Positions 41,594-50,555 of a stretch of 64,000 nt of DNA are shown piece after piece. Location of the stretch: positions 62,001 through 126,000 of the forward strand of contig NZ_QQTO01000033.1 of the NCBI RefSeq assembly GCF_003351345.1. Direction: 5' to 3'. Each line of letters begins with the position of its first letter. Within the stretch, counting starts at the first letter, position 1. The position numbers and the translations under genes were made by a program. The stretch comes from Allobosea caraganae (GTDB taxonomy: Bacteria; Pseudomonadota; Alphaproteobacteria; Rhizobiales; Beijerinckiaceae). Below the pieces are notes generated by a model, which saw only the letters and a program-made list of their open reading frames with translations, was not told where the DNA came from and did not search any database.

Positions 41594-43024
41594 ATGACCC
41601 ATTTCATCAATGGCCGCCAGGTCGCCGGCCGCAGCGGCGAGACCATGGCCGTGCTGGCGCCCGCGACCGGCGAGGAGTTCACCCGCATCGCCTGCGGCAC
41701 CGCCGAGGACATCGACGACGCCGTCCGCGCCGCACGCGCCGCCTATGAGGGCGCCTGGGGCAGGTTCACCGCCGCCGAGCGCGGCCGGCTGATCGCGAAG
41801 CTTGCCGCCAAGGCTGCCGACCACTTCGACGAGCTGGCGAAGATCGAGGCGCGCGACACCGGCAAGCCGATGGCGCAGGCCAGGGCCGATATCGAGGCGA
41901 CCGTGCGCTATTTCGAGTTCTATGGCGGCGCGGCCGACAAGGTGCACGGCCACGTCATCCCGTTCCTCAATGGCTACACGGTCAACGTCGTGCACGAGCC
42001 GCATGGCGTCACCGGCCATATCCTGCCCTGGAACTACCCGGCGCAGATGTTCGGCCGCTCGCTGACCGCCTCGCTCGCCATGGGCAATGCCGTCGTGCTC
42101 AAGCCCGCCGAGGAGGCCTGCCAGACCGCCTTGCGCCTCGCCGAGCTCGCCAGCGAGGTCGGCTTCCCCGATGGCGCGATCAACATCGTCACCGGCCGCG
42201 GCCATGAGGCCGGCGCGGCGCTCACCGCCCATCCCGGCATCGGCTTCATGTCCTTCACCGGCTCGCCCGAGACCGGCAAGCTGGTGCAGAAGGCCTGTGC
42301 CGAGAACCTGATCGCCTGCACGCTCGAGCTCGGCGGCAAGTCGCCGCAGATCGTCTTCAGCGATGCCGATTTCGACGCGGCGGTGCCGATCGTCTGCAAG
42401 GCCATCGTCCAGAACACCGGGCAGACCTGCTCGGCCGGCAGCCGCGTGCTGGTCCAGAAGGAGGTCTATGACGAGTTCGTCGGCGCCGTCGCCAAGGAGT
42501 TCGTCAAGCTGCGCGCCGGCACACCCGAGATGGACCTCGATTGCGGCCCGGTGATCAACGCCAGGCAGCGCAGCCGCGTGCAAAGCTTCGTCGATCAGGC
42601 GCGCGAGCAGGGTATCCCGCTTCTCGCCGAGGGCCAGATCGCGCAGGGCGTGCCCAATGGCGGCTTCTACGTCACGCCGACCCTGTTCGGCCCGGTGCCG
42701 CGCGGCAACAGGCTGGAGCAGGAGGAGGTTTTTGGCCCGGTCCTCTCCGCCTTCCCTTTCGAGGACGAGGGCGACGCGATCAAGCTCGCCAATGCGACGT
42801 CCTATGGCCTTGTCGCAGGGGTCTGGACCAGGGATGGCGGCCGCCAGCAGCGCGTCGCCAAGGGCGTCCGCGTCGGCCAGGTCTTCATCAACGGCTACGG
42901 CGCCGGCGGCGGCATCGAACTGCCTTTCGGTGGCATGGGCAAGAGCGGCCACGGCCGCGAGAAGGGTTTTTTGGCGCTGGAAGAGTTCGCGGTCACCAAG
43001 ACCATCGTGCACAAGCACGGATAA
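41594..43024 (+). CDS. Aldehyde dehydrogenase (NAD(P)-dependent)
   Basis: ATG 41594 gives 476 residues. HILPWNYPAQMF, VVLKPAEEA, GFMSFTGSPETGKL, the general-base Glu in LELGGKSPQIVF and the nucleophile Cys in NTGQTCSAGSRVLV are all present. EVFGPVLSAFPF and PFGGMGKSGHGREKG close the fold. It is a typical class-1/2-like ALDH with all catalytic residues. The substrate is not predictable from sequence alone. It is enclosed by two copies of repeat B, with an alcohol dehydrogenase gene converging downstream. Confidence 0.94.
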   Translation: MTHFINGRQVAGRSGETMAVLAPATGEEFTRIACGTAEDIDDAVRAARAAYEGAWGRFTAAERGRLIAKLAAKAADHFDELAKIEARDTGKPMAQARADIEATVRYFEFYGGAADKVHGHVIPFLNGYTVNVVHEPHGVTGHILPWNYPAQMFGRSLTASLAMGNAVVLKPAEEACQTALRLAELASEVGFPDGAINIVTGRGHEAGAALTAHPGIGFMSFTGSPETGKLVQKACAENLIACTLELGGKSPQIVFSDADFDAAVPIVCKAIVQNTGQTCSAGSRVLVQKEVYDEFVGAVAKEFVKLRAGTPEMDLDCGPVINARQRSRVQSFVDQAREQGIPLLAEGQIAQGVPNGGFYVTPTLFGPVPRGNRLEQEEVFGPVLSAFPFEDEGDAIKLANATSYGLVAGVWTRDGGRQQRVAKGVRVGQVFINGYGAGGGIELPFGGMGKSGHGREKGFLALEEFAVTKTIVHKHG

Positions 43025-43045
43025 ACGCGACGGCGCAGAACAACG

Positions 43046-43197
43046 CGCGGGGAACCCTCTCCTGTAAGGAGAGGGCAGGGTGAGGTGTAGGCCAGAACAC
43101 CAGTGAAACTCGGTGGGGACGGCGGTTAGGTCACGGCAGCAGTGTCAAACGGCCGACACCTCACCCCACCCTCTCCTTACAGGAGAGGGCTCCCGCG
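43046..43197. repeat. Palindromic repeat family B, copy 3
   Basis: CGCGGGGAACCCTCTCCTG to AGGAGAGGGCTCCCGCG; the centre shares GTGAAACTCG and GTGTCAAACGGCCGACACC with copy 2. It lies between the convergent aldehyde and alcohol dehydrogenase genes. Confidence 0.85.
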
Positions 43198-43219
43198 CCT
43201 TACATCAAAACCCCGCACT

Positions 43220-44344
43220 TCACATCAGAATGACGTGCCGGATCGTCCGCCCTTCCGCCAGCGCGTCAAAACCTTCGTTGATCCCGTCGAGCCCGCTCGT
43301 GCTGGTCAGCAGCCTGTCGACGGGCAGCTTGCCGCGCAGGTAGAGGTCGATGAAGCGCGGGATGTCGCGCACGGGGATGCAGCTGCCGACATAGGAGCCC
43401 TTCAGCGTCCGCTCCTCGGCGACAAGCCGCACCGGCGACAGCGAGAGCGAATGGGCCGGATTGGCGAGGCCGGCGGTCGTCGTCGTGCCGCCGCGCCGCG
43501 TGATCTGGTAGGCGAGGTCGAGCGCCTTGACCGAGCCGGCCATTTCCAGCCCGTGATCGACGCCACCCTTGGTCGCTGCCCTGATCTTCTCGACCACGTC
43601 GGCATCGGCGGCGTTGAACGTGTCGGTCGCGCCGAGTTCACGTGCGATCCTGAGCTTGTCCTCCGCCAGGTCGACCGCGATGACGCGCGAGGCGCCCGAG
43701 GCCACTGCGCCGAGGAGCGCGCTCAGCCCGACGCCGCCCAGCCCCACTACAGCAATGGTCTCGCCGGCGCGAACCTTCGCCGTGTTCACCACGGCGCCGA
43801 CGCCGGTCAGCACGGCGCAGCCGAACAGGGCGGCGATCTCGTGCGGGATATCGGCCTCGACCTTCACCAGCGAATGGCGCGAGATCACGGCGTATTCGGC
43901 AAAGGCGGAGACGCCGATATGGTGATGCACCGGCTTGCCCCCGGCCGAGAGCCGCCGCCCGCCGCCGATCAGCTCGCCGATCCCGTTGGCAGCATTGCCG
44001 GGCTCGCACAAAGCCGGCCGGCCCTCGCTGCACGGCGCGCAATGGCCGCAGGAGGGCACGAAGACCATGATGACGCGGTCGCCCTTCTTGAGGTCGCTCA
44101 CGCCGGCGCCGGGCTCGACGACCTCGCCCGCCGCCTCGTGGCCGAGCACCATCGGCACCGGGCGCGGCCGGTTGCCGTCGATCACCGAGAGGTCGGAATG
44201 GCACAGGCCCGCTGCCCGCACCCGCACCAGCACCTCGTCATGGCCGGGCGGCGCGAGCTCGACCTCCTCGATCGCGAGCGGCTTGGTCTGCGCATAGGGC
44301 GCGGCGACGGGGCTGGCATTCAGGACGGCGGCGCGGATCTTCAC
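43220..44344 (-). CDS. Zinc-dependent alcohol dehydrogenase (MDR family)
   Basis: The start is probably GTG 44344, preceded by GAGG, giving 374 residues beginning VKIRAAVLNASPVAAPY. Catalytic zinc ligands are in GLCHSDLS (Cys) and LGHEAAGEV (His). The structural zinc Cys cluster is CGHCAPCSEGRPALC. The NAD site is VVGLGGVGLSALLGA, followed by VIAVDLAEDKL, whose Asp favours NAD(H). ELIGGGRRL and FAEYAVISRHSLVKV place it with class III-like/aryl alcohol dehydrogenases. It may partner the convergent aldehyde dehydrogenase in alcohol oxidation. Confidence 0.9.
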   Translation of the reverse strand: MKIRAAVLNASPVAAPYAQTKPLAIEEVELAPPGHDEVLVRVRAAGLCHSDLSVIDGNRPRPVPMVLGHEAAGEVVEPGAGVSDLKKGDRVIMVFVPSCGHCAPCSEGRPALCEPGNAANGIGELIGGGRRLSAGGKPVHHHIGVSAFAEYAVISRHSLVKVEADIPHEIAALFGCAVLTGVGAVVNTAKVRAGETIAVVGLGGVGLSALLGAVASGASRVIAVDLAEDKLRIARELGATDTFNAADADVVEKIRAATKGGVDHGLEMAGSVKALDLAYQITRRGGTTTTAGLANPAHSLSLSPVRLVAEERTLKGSYVGSCIPVRDIPRFIDLYLRGKLPVDRLLTSTSGLDGINEGFDALAEGRTIRHVILM

Positions 44345-44437
44345 GGCGTTTCCTCGAGGCTTCGCTTGGTGTTCGAGCATATCAGCCCGATTGCCTGAGC
44401 CGCTAGTTTTGGGCTCCGCCAGGAACAGCACCGCCCT

Positions 44438-45508
44438 TCAAGGCCTATGCTGCGTTCCGGGCGCCGCGGCTTCCGAAAGCGCCACCGTGCCGCCGGTCCT
44501 GGCCGCCTCCGCCACGGCCTCGACCACGGCCAGCGTGCGGGCCGCATCGGCGGCGCTGGTGATCGGCTGTTCCGTGCCGCGGATGACCGCGCAGAAATGC
44601 CGGAGCTGTTCGGCCAGCGGCTCGACCGGCGCCACGCTGCGATCCGCCTGCGACAGCGGCTCCCACCAGCCGGCCCGGCCCTCATGGTGCCAGTGCTCGA
44701 GCTTCGGCAGGGACAGCGAGCCCTCGCTGCCGGCGATCAGGTAGCAATGCCCCTCGCGCTGCGGATAGGCCGTGTTCTCGCCGGAGCTCAGCTCCCAGCT
44801 CCAGGGCGAGGGCGTCGCGTCCGAGACGGTCGCGGTGCCGAGCGCGCCATTGGCGAAGCGGAAGATCAGCGCTGCCGTGTCCTCGACCGGGAAGCCGCGT
44901 GTCGCGTTCGAAGCCATGGCCTGCACGCTGTCGATCTCGCCGCAGATGAAGCGGAGATTGTCGATGTCGTGGATCAGGTTGATCAGCACGGGGCCGCCAC
45001 CGGGCTCGCGCCGCCAGGCGACGTCGAAGTAATCGTCGGGCTTCTTGATCAGGAAGAGCGCGTTGACCGCGACCAGTCGGCCGATCTCGCCTGATTGCAC
45101 GATGCGGCGCGCCTCCTTCACGATCGGGTTGTGGCGGCGGTGATGGCCGGCGAGCACGGCGATGCCGGTGCGCGCCTGCGCCTCGACCAGCCTTTGCGCC
45201 GCAGCGACGCTCTCGGCCAGCGGCTTCTCGACCAGCACCGGCACGCCGGCTTCCAGGCAATCGACCGCGCCCGGGACATGCAGCGCGTTCGGCGTGGCGG
45301 TGATCGCGCCATCGGGCTTGATCAGCGCCAGCATCTCGCGCTGCGAGGGAAACCAGCGCGCGCCGCGTTCGGCTGCCAACGCCTGTGCCGCCTCGCTCGG
45401 GTCGCAGATCGCCGCGAGCTCGCAATCAGCGGAGGACTCGATGCGGGTGAGATGAGCGCGGCCGATCAGGCCGGCGCCGATCAGCGCGATCTGGAGCTTG
45501 GCGGTCAC
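44438..45508 (-). CDS. Gfo/Idh/MocA family oxidoreductase
   Basis: The 356-residue protein begins with a Rossmann fold, QIALIGAGLIGRAHLTRIE. It has the family EKP motif in VPVLVEKPLAESVAAAQ, and AGHHRRHNPIVKEARR and GGPVLINLIHDIDNLRFICG with the catalytic Asp/His pair. These define NAD(P)-dependent sugar/cyclitol-type oxidoreductases. It is separated from the ABC transporter genes by a family C repeat and lies upstream of the alcohol dehydrogenase gene on the same strand. The substrate is unknown; a cyclitol or sugar acid is plausible given the family. Confidence 0.9.
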   Translation of the reverse strand: MTAKLQIALIGAGLIGRAHLTRIESSADCELAAICDPSEAAQALAAERGARWFPSQREMLALIKPDGAITATPNALHVPGAVDCLEAGVPVLVEKPLAESVAAAQRLVEAQARTGIAVLAGHHRRHNPIVKEARRIVQSGEIGRLVAVNALFLIKKPDDYFDVAWRREPGGGPVLINLIHDIDNLRFICGEIDSVQAMASNATRGFPVEDTAALIFRFANGALGTATVSDATPSPWSWELSSGENTAYPQREGHCYLIAGSEGSLSLPKLEHWHHEGRAGWWEPLSQADRSVAPVEPLAEQLRHFCAVIRGTEQPITSAADAARTLAVVEAVAEAARTGGTVALSEAAAPGTQHRP

Positions 45509-45539
45509 AGTGCAGACCCTTCACTGGAAGCGCGACCTG

Positions 45540-45673
45540 CCCCCTCTCCCCCTGCGGGAGAGGGCTGGGGCGAGGGGTCGCGCCGCGCTAACCGATAAAT
45601 GCGGGTAAGGCGGCGCGACCCCTCATCCGTCTCGGCTTCGCCGAGCCACCTTCTCCCGCAGGGGGAGAAGGGA
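45540..45673. repeat. Palindromic repeat family C, copy 2
   Basis: CCCCCTCTCCCCCTGCGGGAG opens and CTTCTCCCGCAGGGGGAGAAG closes the element, with the conserved inner CCCCTCATCCGTCTCGGCTT. The left arm has diverged relative to copies 1 and 3. Confidence 0.8.
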
Positions 45674-45689
45674 AGGAGCAGCACGGCTA

Positions 45690-46427
45690 TCATGCCGCCT
45701 CCGTCATCGCGCCGCCGAGGAAGAGCTGGCCGACGCGTGGGTCGGCGAGGATGTCGGCTGCCGGACCCTGCATCCGGGTCTGGCCGAGTTCAAGCACCAG
45801 CCCCTCGTCGGATATCTCCAGGGCCGAGCGGGCGTTCTGCTCGACCATCAGGATGGTGACGCCGCGCGAGCGCAGGTCCTGCAGGATGCCGAAAGTCTCC
45901 TGCACCAGCATCGGCGAGAGCCCGATCGAGGGCTCGTCGATCAGCACGAGCTTCGGGTCGAGCAGCAGGCCGCGCACGATCTCGAGCTGCTTCTGCTCGC
46001 CGCCGGACAGGGTCGAGGCCTGCTGGTCGGCCTTGCGACGCAGCGCCGGGAAGCGGTCGAGCGCCGCCTCCAGCCGCTTCGGCATGTCGGTGATATCAGA
46101 GCCAGCCGCGACCGCGCCAAGCTCGATATTGTGGCGCACGGACAGCTCCGGGAAGATGTTGCGGCCCTGCGGCACATAGCAGATGCCGGCCTCCAGCAGC
46201 TTGCGCTGGTTCCAGTTGGTGATCTCCTTGCCCTCCAGCCGGATCTGGCCTTCGCGCACCTTGAGCAGGCCGAAGATCGCCTTGAACACGGTCGATTTGC
46301 CGGCGCCGTTCGGCCCGATCACGGTGGTGATCGCGGCGCGCCTGACCTTGAAGGTGGTGCCGTTCAGGATGGTCATGGCGCCGTAGCCGCCGACCACGCC
46401 GTCGAGTTCGAGGATATGTGCGTCCAT
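45690..46427 (-). CDS. livF: Branched-chain amino acid-type ABC transporter ATPase, LivF-like
   Basis: The 245-residue ATPase has Walker A GPNGAGKST, LivF-typical GICYVPQGRNIFPELSV, signature STLSGGEQKQLEIVRGL, Walker B LVLIDEPSIGLSP and the switch His region replaced by VEQNARSAL, which is normal for LivF. It is the last gene of the minus-strand operon for a hydrophobic-amino-acid-uptake (HAAT) type importer. The actual substrate is set by the binding protein encoded at 49358-50494. Confidence 0.93.
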   Translation of the reverse strand: MDAHILELDGVVGGYGAMTILNGTTFKVRRAAITTVIGPNGAGKSTVFKAIFGLLKVREGQIRLEGKEITNWNQRKLLEAGICYVPQGRNIFPELSVRHNIELGAVAAGSDITDMPKRLEAALDRFPALRRKADQQASTLSGGEQKQLEIVRGLLLDPKLVLIDEPSIGLSPMLVQETFGILQDLRSRGVTILMVEQNARSALEISDEGLVLELGQTRMQGPAADILADPRVGQLFLGGAMTEAA

Positions 46428-46438
46428 GGCGTCGCTCC

Positions 46439-47182
46439 TCAATGTCCCAGATAGGCTTCGACGACCTGCGGATTGGCCCTGACCTCGGCCGGCGTGCCTT
46501 CGGCCAGCACCTTGCCCTCGGCCAGCACCACGACCCGCGTGCACAGCGACATGACGAAGTCCATGTTGTGCTCGATCACGACGAAGGTCGCGCCCTGCTC
46601 GGCATTGATGGCGCGCAGCCGCTCCTTCAGGTCGCCCAGCATGGTGAGGTTGACGCCACCCGCCGGCTCGTCGAGCAGCACGAGGCGGGGGCCGGCCATG
46701 AAGGCCATGGCGGCGTCGAGCAGCTTCTGCTGGCCGTAGGAGAGCCCGCCGGCCTTGGCGTCGACGAGATGGCCGAGCTTGAAGAAGCCGATCATTGTGT
46801 CGGCCTTCTCGGAGAGGCCGGCATCGCGCCGCCCGAAGAAGCGCGAGAGCATCGTGCCCTCGTGCTCCTGCCCGGCCAGGATCAGGTTCTCGCGCACCGA
46901 AAGCTCTGGGAAGACCTGCAGCAGCTGGAAGGTGCGGCTGACGCCGAGCCGGTTGAGGTCGGAGGGGCGCATGCCGGTGACGTCGCGCCCGTCGAGCTTG
47001 ACCGAGCCCTCGCTCGGCTCGAGCTGGCCGAGGATGCAGTTGAACAGGGTCGACTTGCCGCAGCCATTCGGCCCGATGATGCCGAGGATCTCGCCCTCCT
47101 GCACGGCGAAGGAGACGCCGTTCACGGCCTTGATGCCGCCGAAGGCCTTGTGGATGTTGCTGACTTCGAGGACCTGACCCAT
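46439..47182 (-). CDS. livG: Branched-chain amino acid-type ABC transporter ATPase, LivG-like
   Basis: The 247-residue ATPase has FGGIKAVNGVSF, Walker A GPNGCGKST, the LivG-typical SRTFQLLQVFPELSVRENL, signature GLSYGQQKLLDAAMA, Walker B LVLLDEPAGGVN and switch His in VVIEHNMDFVM. Its start overlaps the last base of the LivM-like stop (47182), and the LivF-like gene follows after 11 bp. Cytoplasmic partner of LivF on the LivH/LivM channel. Confidence 0.93.
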   Translation of the reverse strand: MGQVLEVSNIHKAFGGIKAVNGVSFAVQEGEILGIIGPNGCGKSTLFNCILGQLEPSEGSVKLDGRDVTGMRPSDLNRLGVSRTFQLLQVFPELSVRENLILAGQEHEGTMLSRFFGRRDAGLSEKADTMIGFFKLGHLVDAKAGGLSYGQQKLLDAAMAFMAGPRLVLLDEPAGGVNLTMLGDLKERLRAINAEQGATFVVIEHNMDFVMSLCTRVVVLAEGKVLAEGTPAEVRANPQVVEAYLGH

Positions 47183-48192
47183 CAGCGGCCTCCCGCCTTG
47201 CCGGTGAGCTTCGCCCAACCGCGCTCGATCAGCCCGCTGACGCCCTGCGGGCAGGCGATCAGCAGCAGCATGACGATGGTCGCGAAGACGATCAGGTAGA
47301 GCGAGCCGACGACGCGCAGCCATTCCGGCAGGACGACGCCAAGCAGCGCGCCGATGAAGGGGCCGAGCAGGTAGCCCGAGCCGCCCGCGACGACCATCAG
47401 CAGCAGGAAGAAGCTCTGCGACAGCGAGAAGGGCGAGGGGTCGATGAACTCGACCAGCGGCGCGTAGAGCGCCCCGGCGAAGCCGGCATAGGCCGAGCCG
47501 ATCGCGAAGGCGAGCAGCGTGTACATGCGGGTGTCGACGCCGAGGCTGGCGGCGCGGACCGGGTTCTCGCGCAGCGCCATGAAGGCGCGGCCCCAGGGGG
47601 AGCGGATCATCCACCACAGCGCGGCCGCGAGGATGAAGGTCACGACCACGACGAAGCGGTGGAATTCCAGCGCGCCGTCGAGCTTTACGCTGAGGAAGCT
47701 TGGCCGCGGGATGTTGGAGAGGCCGAAGACGCCGCCGGTGAGCCATTGCTCGTTGCGCAGGATCAGCCAGATCAATGTCGAGAAGGCGAGCGTGACGAAG
47801 GCGAGATAATGCGCCTGGACCCGCAAGGCCGGGAAGCCGAGCACGAGCCCGACCGCGAAGGTCAGCAGGCCCGAGATCGCGAAGGCGGCGTACCAGTTCA
47901 GTCCGAGCTTGCTGGTCAGCAGCGCCGTCGCATAGGCGCCCAAGCCCATGAAGGCGGCCTGCGCCAGCGATTTCAGGCCGGCATAGCCGAGCGTCAGGTT
48001 CAGCCCCATCACGGCGATGCTCATCACCAGCCAGAGCGAGAGTACGTAGGTGCCGTAGCGGCCCATGCCGGCCGGCGCGAACCAGAGGATGGCGGCGCCG
48101 AGCACGAGCGTGACCAGCGTGCCGTCGATGGAGCTGGGGAGGGCGAGGCCGCGCCGCTCGGTCGCTGCGCCATGGGTTGCGGGCGCGGTCAT
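47182..48192 (-). CDS. livM: Branched-chain amino acid-type ABC permease, LivM-like
   Basis: The 336-residue protein has about nine membrane helices. SIAVMGLNLTLGYAGLKSLAQAAFMGLGAYATALL is the LivM signature region (diagnostic LGYAGLKSLAQAAFMGLGAY), and SPWGRAFMALRENPVRAASLGVD is the ATPase-docking loop. FFLLLMVVAGGSGYLLGPFIGA follows. The coding region overlaps LivH by 4 bp (48189-48192) and LivG by 1 bp, so all are translationally coupled. Confidence 0.92.
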   Translation of the reverse strand: MTAPATHGAATERRGLALPSSIDGTLVTLVLGAAILWFAPAGMGRYGTYVLSLWLVMSIAVMGLNLTLGYAGLKSLAQAAFMGLGAYATALLTSKLGLNWYAAFAISGLLTFAVGLVLGFPALRVQAHYLAFVTLAFSTLIWLILRNEQWLTGGVFGLSNIPRPSFLSVKLDGALEFHRFVVVVTFILAAALWWMIRSPWGRAFMALRENPVRAASLGVDTRMYTLLAFAIGSAYAGFAGALYAPLVEFIDPSPFSLSQSFFLLLMVVAGGSGYLLGPFIGALLGVVLPEWLRVVGSLYLIVFATIVMLLLIACPQGVSGLIERGWAKLTGKAGGR

Positions 48193-49067
48193 ACCCGGCG
48201 CTCCTCTTTGCGGCCCATCAGGCCTTCCGGCTTGAGCAGGATGATGACGACGAGCAGGACGAGCGGCACGGCCAGCCGGTAGGAGGTCGAGATGTAGGCT
48301 GCGGCCATGCTGTCGACTATGCCCACGACAAGCCCGCCGACCAACGCGCCGCGCACCTGGTTGAAGCCGCCGACGATGGCCGCGATGAAGGCGAACAGGC
48401 CGATGACCTCGCCATTCGAGAATTTCGCCAGGTAGATCGGCGAGATCAGCGCGGAGGCGACGACTGCCAGCGCGGCGTTGATGACGAAGGTCAGCAGCAC
48501 CATGCGCTCCACGGGGATGCCGAGGATGCGCGCCACCGTCGGGTTCTGCGCCGTCGCCTGCATCTGCCGGCCGAGCCTTGTGCCGCCGACGAACCATTGC
48601 AACAGGCCGATCACAGCGAAGGCGACGATGATGATGGCGAGATGCTGCAGCGAGATCGAGGCGCCGAACACGGAAATGGTCTGCGTCGGCACGAAGGAGG
48701 GGAAGTTCTGCGCCTCGGCCGAGAACGCGTCCTTGGCGCCTTCCTTCATGATGATCGAGAGCGCCATGGTGGCGATGGCGAGCGGCAGCACGCCATGCTT
48801 GATCATCGGATCGACCACCGCGAGCTTGAAGCCGGCGCCGAAGATCAGGATGAAGGCGGCGATGCCGATCAGTGCACCCAGCCAGATGGGAGCGCCAAAG
48901 AGCTTGATCGCGAGCAGCACCAGCACGGCCGGCAGCATGACGAACTCGCCCTGGGCGAAGTTGATCGTCTGCGAGGTCTGCCAGACCAGCGTGAAGCCGA
49001 TGGCGGCCAGAGCATAGATCGCGCCCGTGGCGATGCCGGCGATGAGATAGGCGATGAATTCAGCCAT
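48189..49067 (-). CDS. livH: Branched-chain amino acid-type ABC permease, LivH-like
   Basis: The 292-residue protein begins MAEFIAYLIAGIATGAIYALAAIGFTLVWQTSQTINFAQGEFVML, whose ALAAIGFTLVWQTSQTINFA is the LivH hallmark. RLGRQMQATAQNPTVARILGIPVERM is the docking loop and AAIVGGFNQVRGALVGGLVVGIVDS the distal signature. It is the first permease gene after livK; a 290-bp gap with a composite repeat separates the two. Confidence 0.92.
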   Translation of the reverse strand: MAEFIAYLIAGIATGAIYALAAIGFTLVWQTSQTINFAQGEFVMLPAVLVLLAIKLFGAPIWLGALIGIAAFILIFGAGFKLAVVDPMIKHGVLPLAIATMALSIIMKEGAKDAFSAEAQNFPSFVPTQTISVFGASISLQHLAIIIVAFAVIGLLQWFVGGTRLGRQMQATAQNPTVARILGIPVERMVLLTFVINAALAVVASALISPIYLAKFSNGEVIGLFAFIAAIVGGFNQVRGALVGGLVVGIVDSMAAAYISTSYRLAVPLVLLVVIILLKPEGLMGRKEERRV

Positions 49068-49104
49068 GGCGGGCTCTCGCTCGTGTGGCGCGTCGGAAGG
49101 AGGT

Positions 49105-49340
49105 TCTTCCCTTCTCCCCCTGCGGGAGAAGGTGGCCCGAAGGGCCGGATGAGGGGTCGCTCAGGTCTATCCGGCGAACAGCCTATCCGACGCGATTAAA
49201 GCTGCGAGCGTTGCGCGACCCCTCATACGTCTCGGCTTCGCCGAGCCACCTTCTCCCGCACCAAAATCGGGCGTTCCCGACTTTGGCACCTATATCTGCC
49301 CATCTCGGGCAAGCCCGAGATGGGTGGGAGAAGGGAGAGG
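49105..49340. repeat. Palindromic repeat family C, copy 3, with a nested insertion
   Basis: The left arm TTCCCTTCTCCCCCTGCGGGA and the inner CCCCTCATACGTCTCGGCTT match copies 1 and 2. The right arm is interrupted after CTTCTCCCGCA by about 65 nt (49261-49325) before GGGAGAAGGGAG resumes. The inserted piece contains its own hairpin, CATCTCGGGCAAGCCCGAGATG at its end. It lies between the livK- and livH-like genes. Confidence 0.75.
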
Positions 49341-49357
49341 ACGCGGCTCGTCAGCCC

Positions 49358-50494
49358 TTACGGCTTGATCTTCGGCAGCGTCGCCGTGATCACCTGCTTG
49401 CCATCCTTGACCTCGGCCAGGAAGCTCTCGCGGTCGAGGTCGCCATTCTGCTCGATCGTAGTCTCGATCATGATGCCAGGCTCGTCCGAGGGCTTGATCG
49501 TCGCGCCGCGCAGCGTGTCGGCGACGCCCTTCTTGTCGAACGTCTTCTGCTTCTCGGTCGCCCACTTGATCATGTAGACGGCCATGTAGCCCTTCAGGCC
49601 GTTATGGTCGGAGACGTAGTTGTACTTGGCCTGAAACTTCTTGCCGAATTCCTGGAAGGCCGGGATCGGCGCGTCGATCGACAGGCCGACATGGCCCTTG
49701 ACGCCGTTGGCGGCTTCGCCCGCGAGCTCGATCACCTTGGAGCCGAGCAGAGTGGTCTCGCCGACCATCGGCTTGGTGACGCCCTGCTGCTTGGCGGCGC
49801 GCAGGAAGCGGGCGCTTTCCTCCTCGTTCAGGTAGACGAAGATCGCGTCGGCATTGGAGTTCTTGACCTTGATCGCGTCGGCGGCGAAGTCGGCCTGGCC
49901 CTGCTCGGTCGCGACGTCGACGGCGACCTTGATGCCGGCCTTCTCGAGCTCGGGGAGGATCGCGTCGCGGCCGCCCTTGCCGAAGTCGTTATTGACCCAG
50001 ACCACGGCGACCGAACCGGCCTTGACGGTGTTCTTGAGATAGGCCGCGATCTTCGGCATCGCCGCCGTCTGGCTGAGTGAGGTGCGGAACAGGTACTTGT
50101 TGCCCTGCATGGTCAGGTTGGCGGCCTCGCCGCCGACGAACTGGGCGATCTCGGCGCGCTGCGCGATCTGCATGGAGGCGCCGATCGGGCCGGAGAAGAC
50201 CGGGCCGAGCACGGCATAGGTGCCCTCGTCGATGGCGCGCTGCACGGCGGCGCGGGTGTTCCCCGGATTGGTCTGGGTGTCGTAATGGGTGATCTCGATC
50301 TGCTTGCCGAGGATGCCGCCCTTGGCGTTGATGTCGGCGACGGCGAGGTCGATGCCGTTCTTCCAGTTGGTGCCGGCGGTCGCGCCCGCGCCCGAGAGCT
50401 CGACCACGTCGACGAGCTTGACCTTGTCCTGCGCCAAGGCCGGCAAGCCCAAGGCCGCGCTCAGCGCCGTGGCCAGAATCCACTGCATTTTCAT
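49358..50494 (-). CDS. livK: Branched-chain amino acid-type ABC substrate-binding protein, LivK-like
   Basis: The 378-residue periplasmic protein has a signal peptide MKMQWILATALSAALGLPALAQ. The type I periplasmic-binding fold has LVDVVELSGAGATAGTNWKNGIDLAVADINAKGGI (key GTNWKNGIDLAV), VLGPVFSGPIGASMQIA and VWVNNDFGKGGRD. The family binds branched-chain amino acids but also aromatic acids, amides or urea. Its neighbour upstream is a shikimate/quinate-type dehydrogenase, so an aromatic or alicyclic acid ligand is a reasonable alternative. Confidence 0.9.
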   Translation of the reverse strand: MKMQWILATALSAALGLPALAQDKVKLVDVVELSGAGATAGTNWKNGIDLAVADINAKGGILGKQIEITHYDTQTNPGNTRAAVQRAIDEGTYAVLGPVFSGPIGASMQIAQRAEIAQFVGGEAANLTMQGNKYLFRTSLSQTAAMPKIAAYLKNTVKAGSVAVVWVNNDFGKGGRDAILPELEKAGIKVAVDVATEQGQADFAADAIKVKNSNADAIFVYLNEEESARFLRAAKQQGVTKPMVGETTLLGSKVIELAGEAANGVKGHVGLSIDAPIPAFQEFGKKFQAKYNYVSDHNGLKGYMAVYMIKWATEKQKTFDKKGVADTLRGATIKPSDEPGIMIETTIEQNGDLDRESFLAEVKDGKQVITATLPKIKP

Positions 50495-50555
50495 AATGTT
50501 GCTTCCTCTACTTGAATCAGTTTCTTGTCTCGCCCGGCCCCGTGCCGGGTTAGTC

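Noticed and set aside
41327..43197. Composite transposon with repeat B ends around the aldehyde dehydrogenase gene
   Set aside because: No transposase gene or target-site duplication is visible, and the same repeat occurs alone at 22304-22456.
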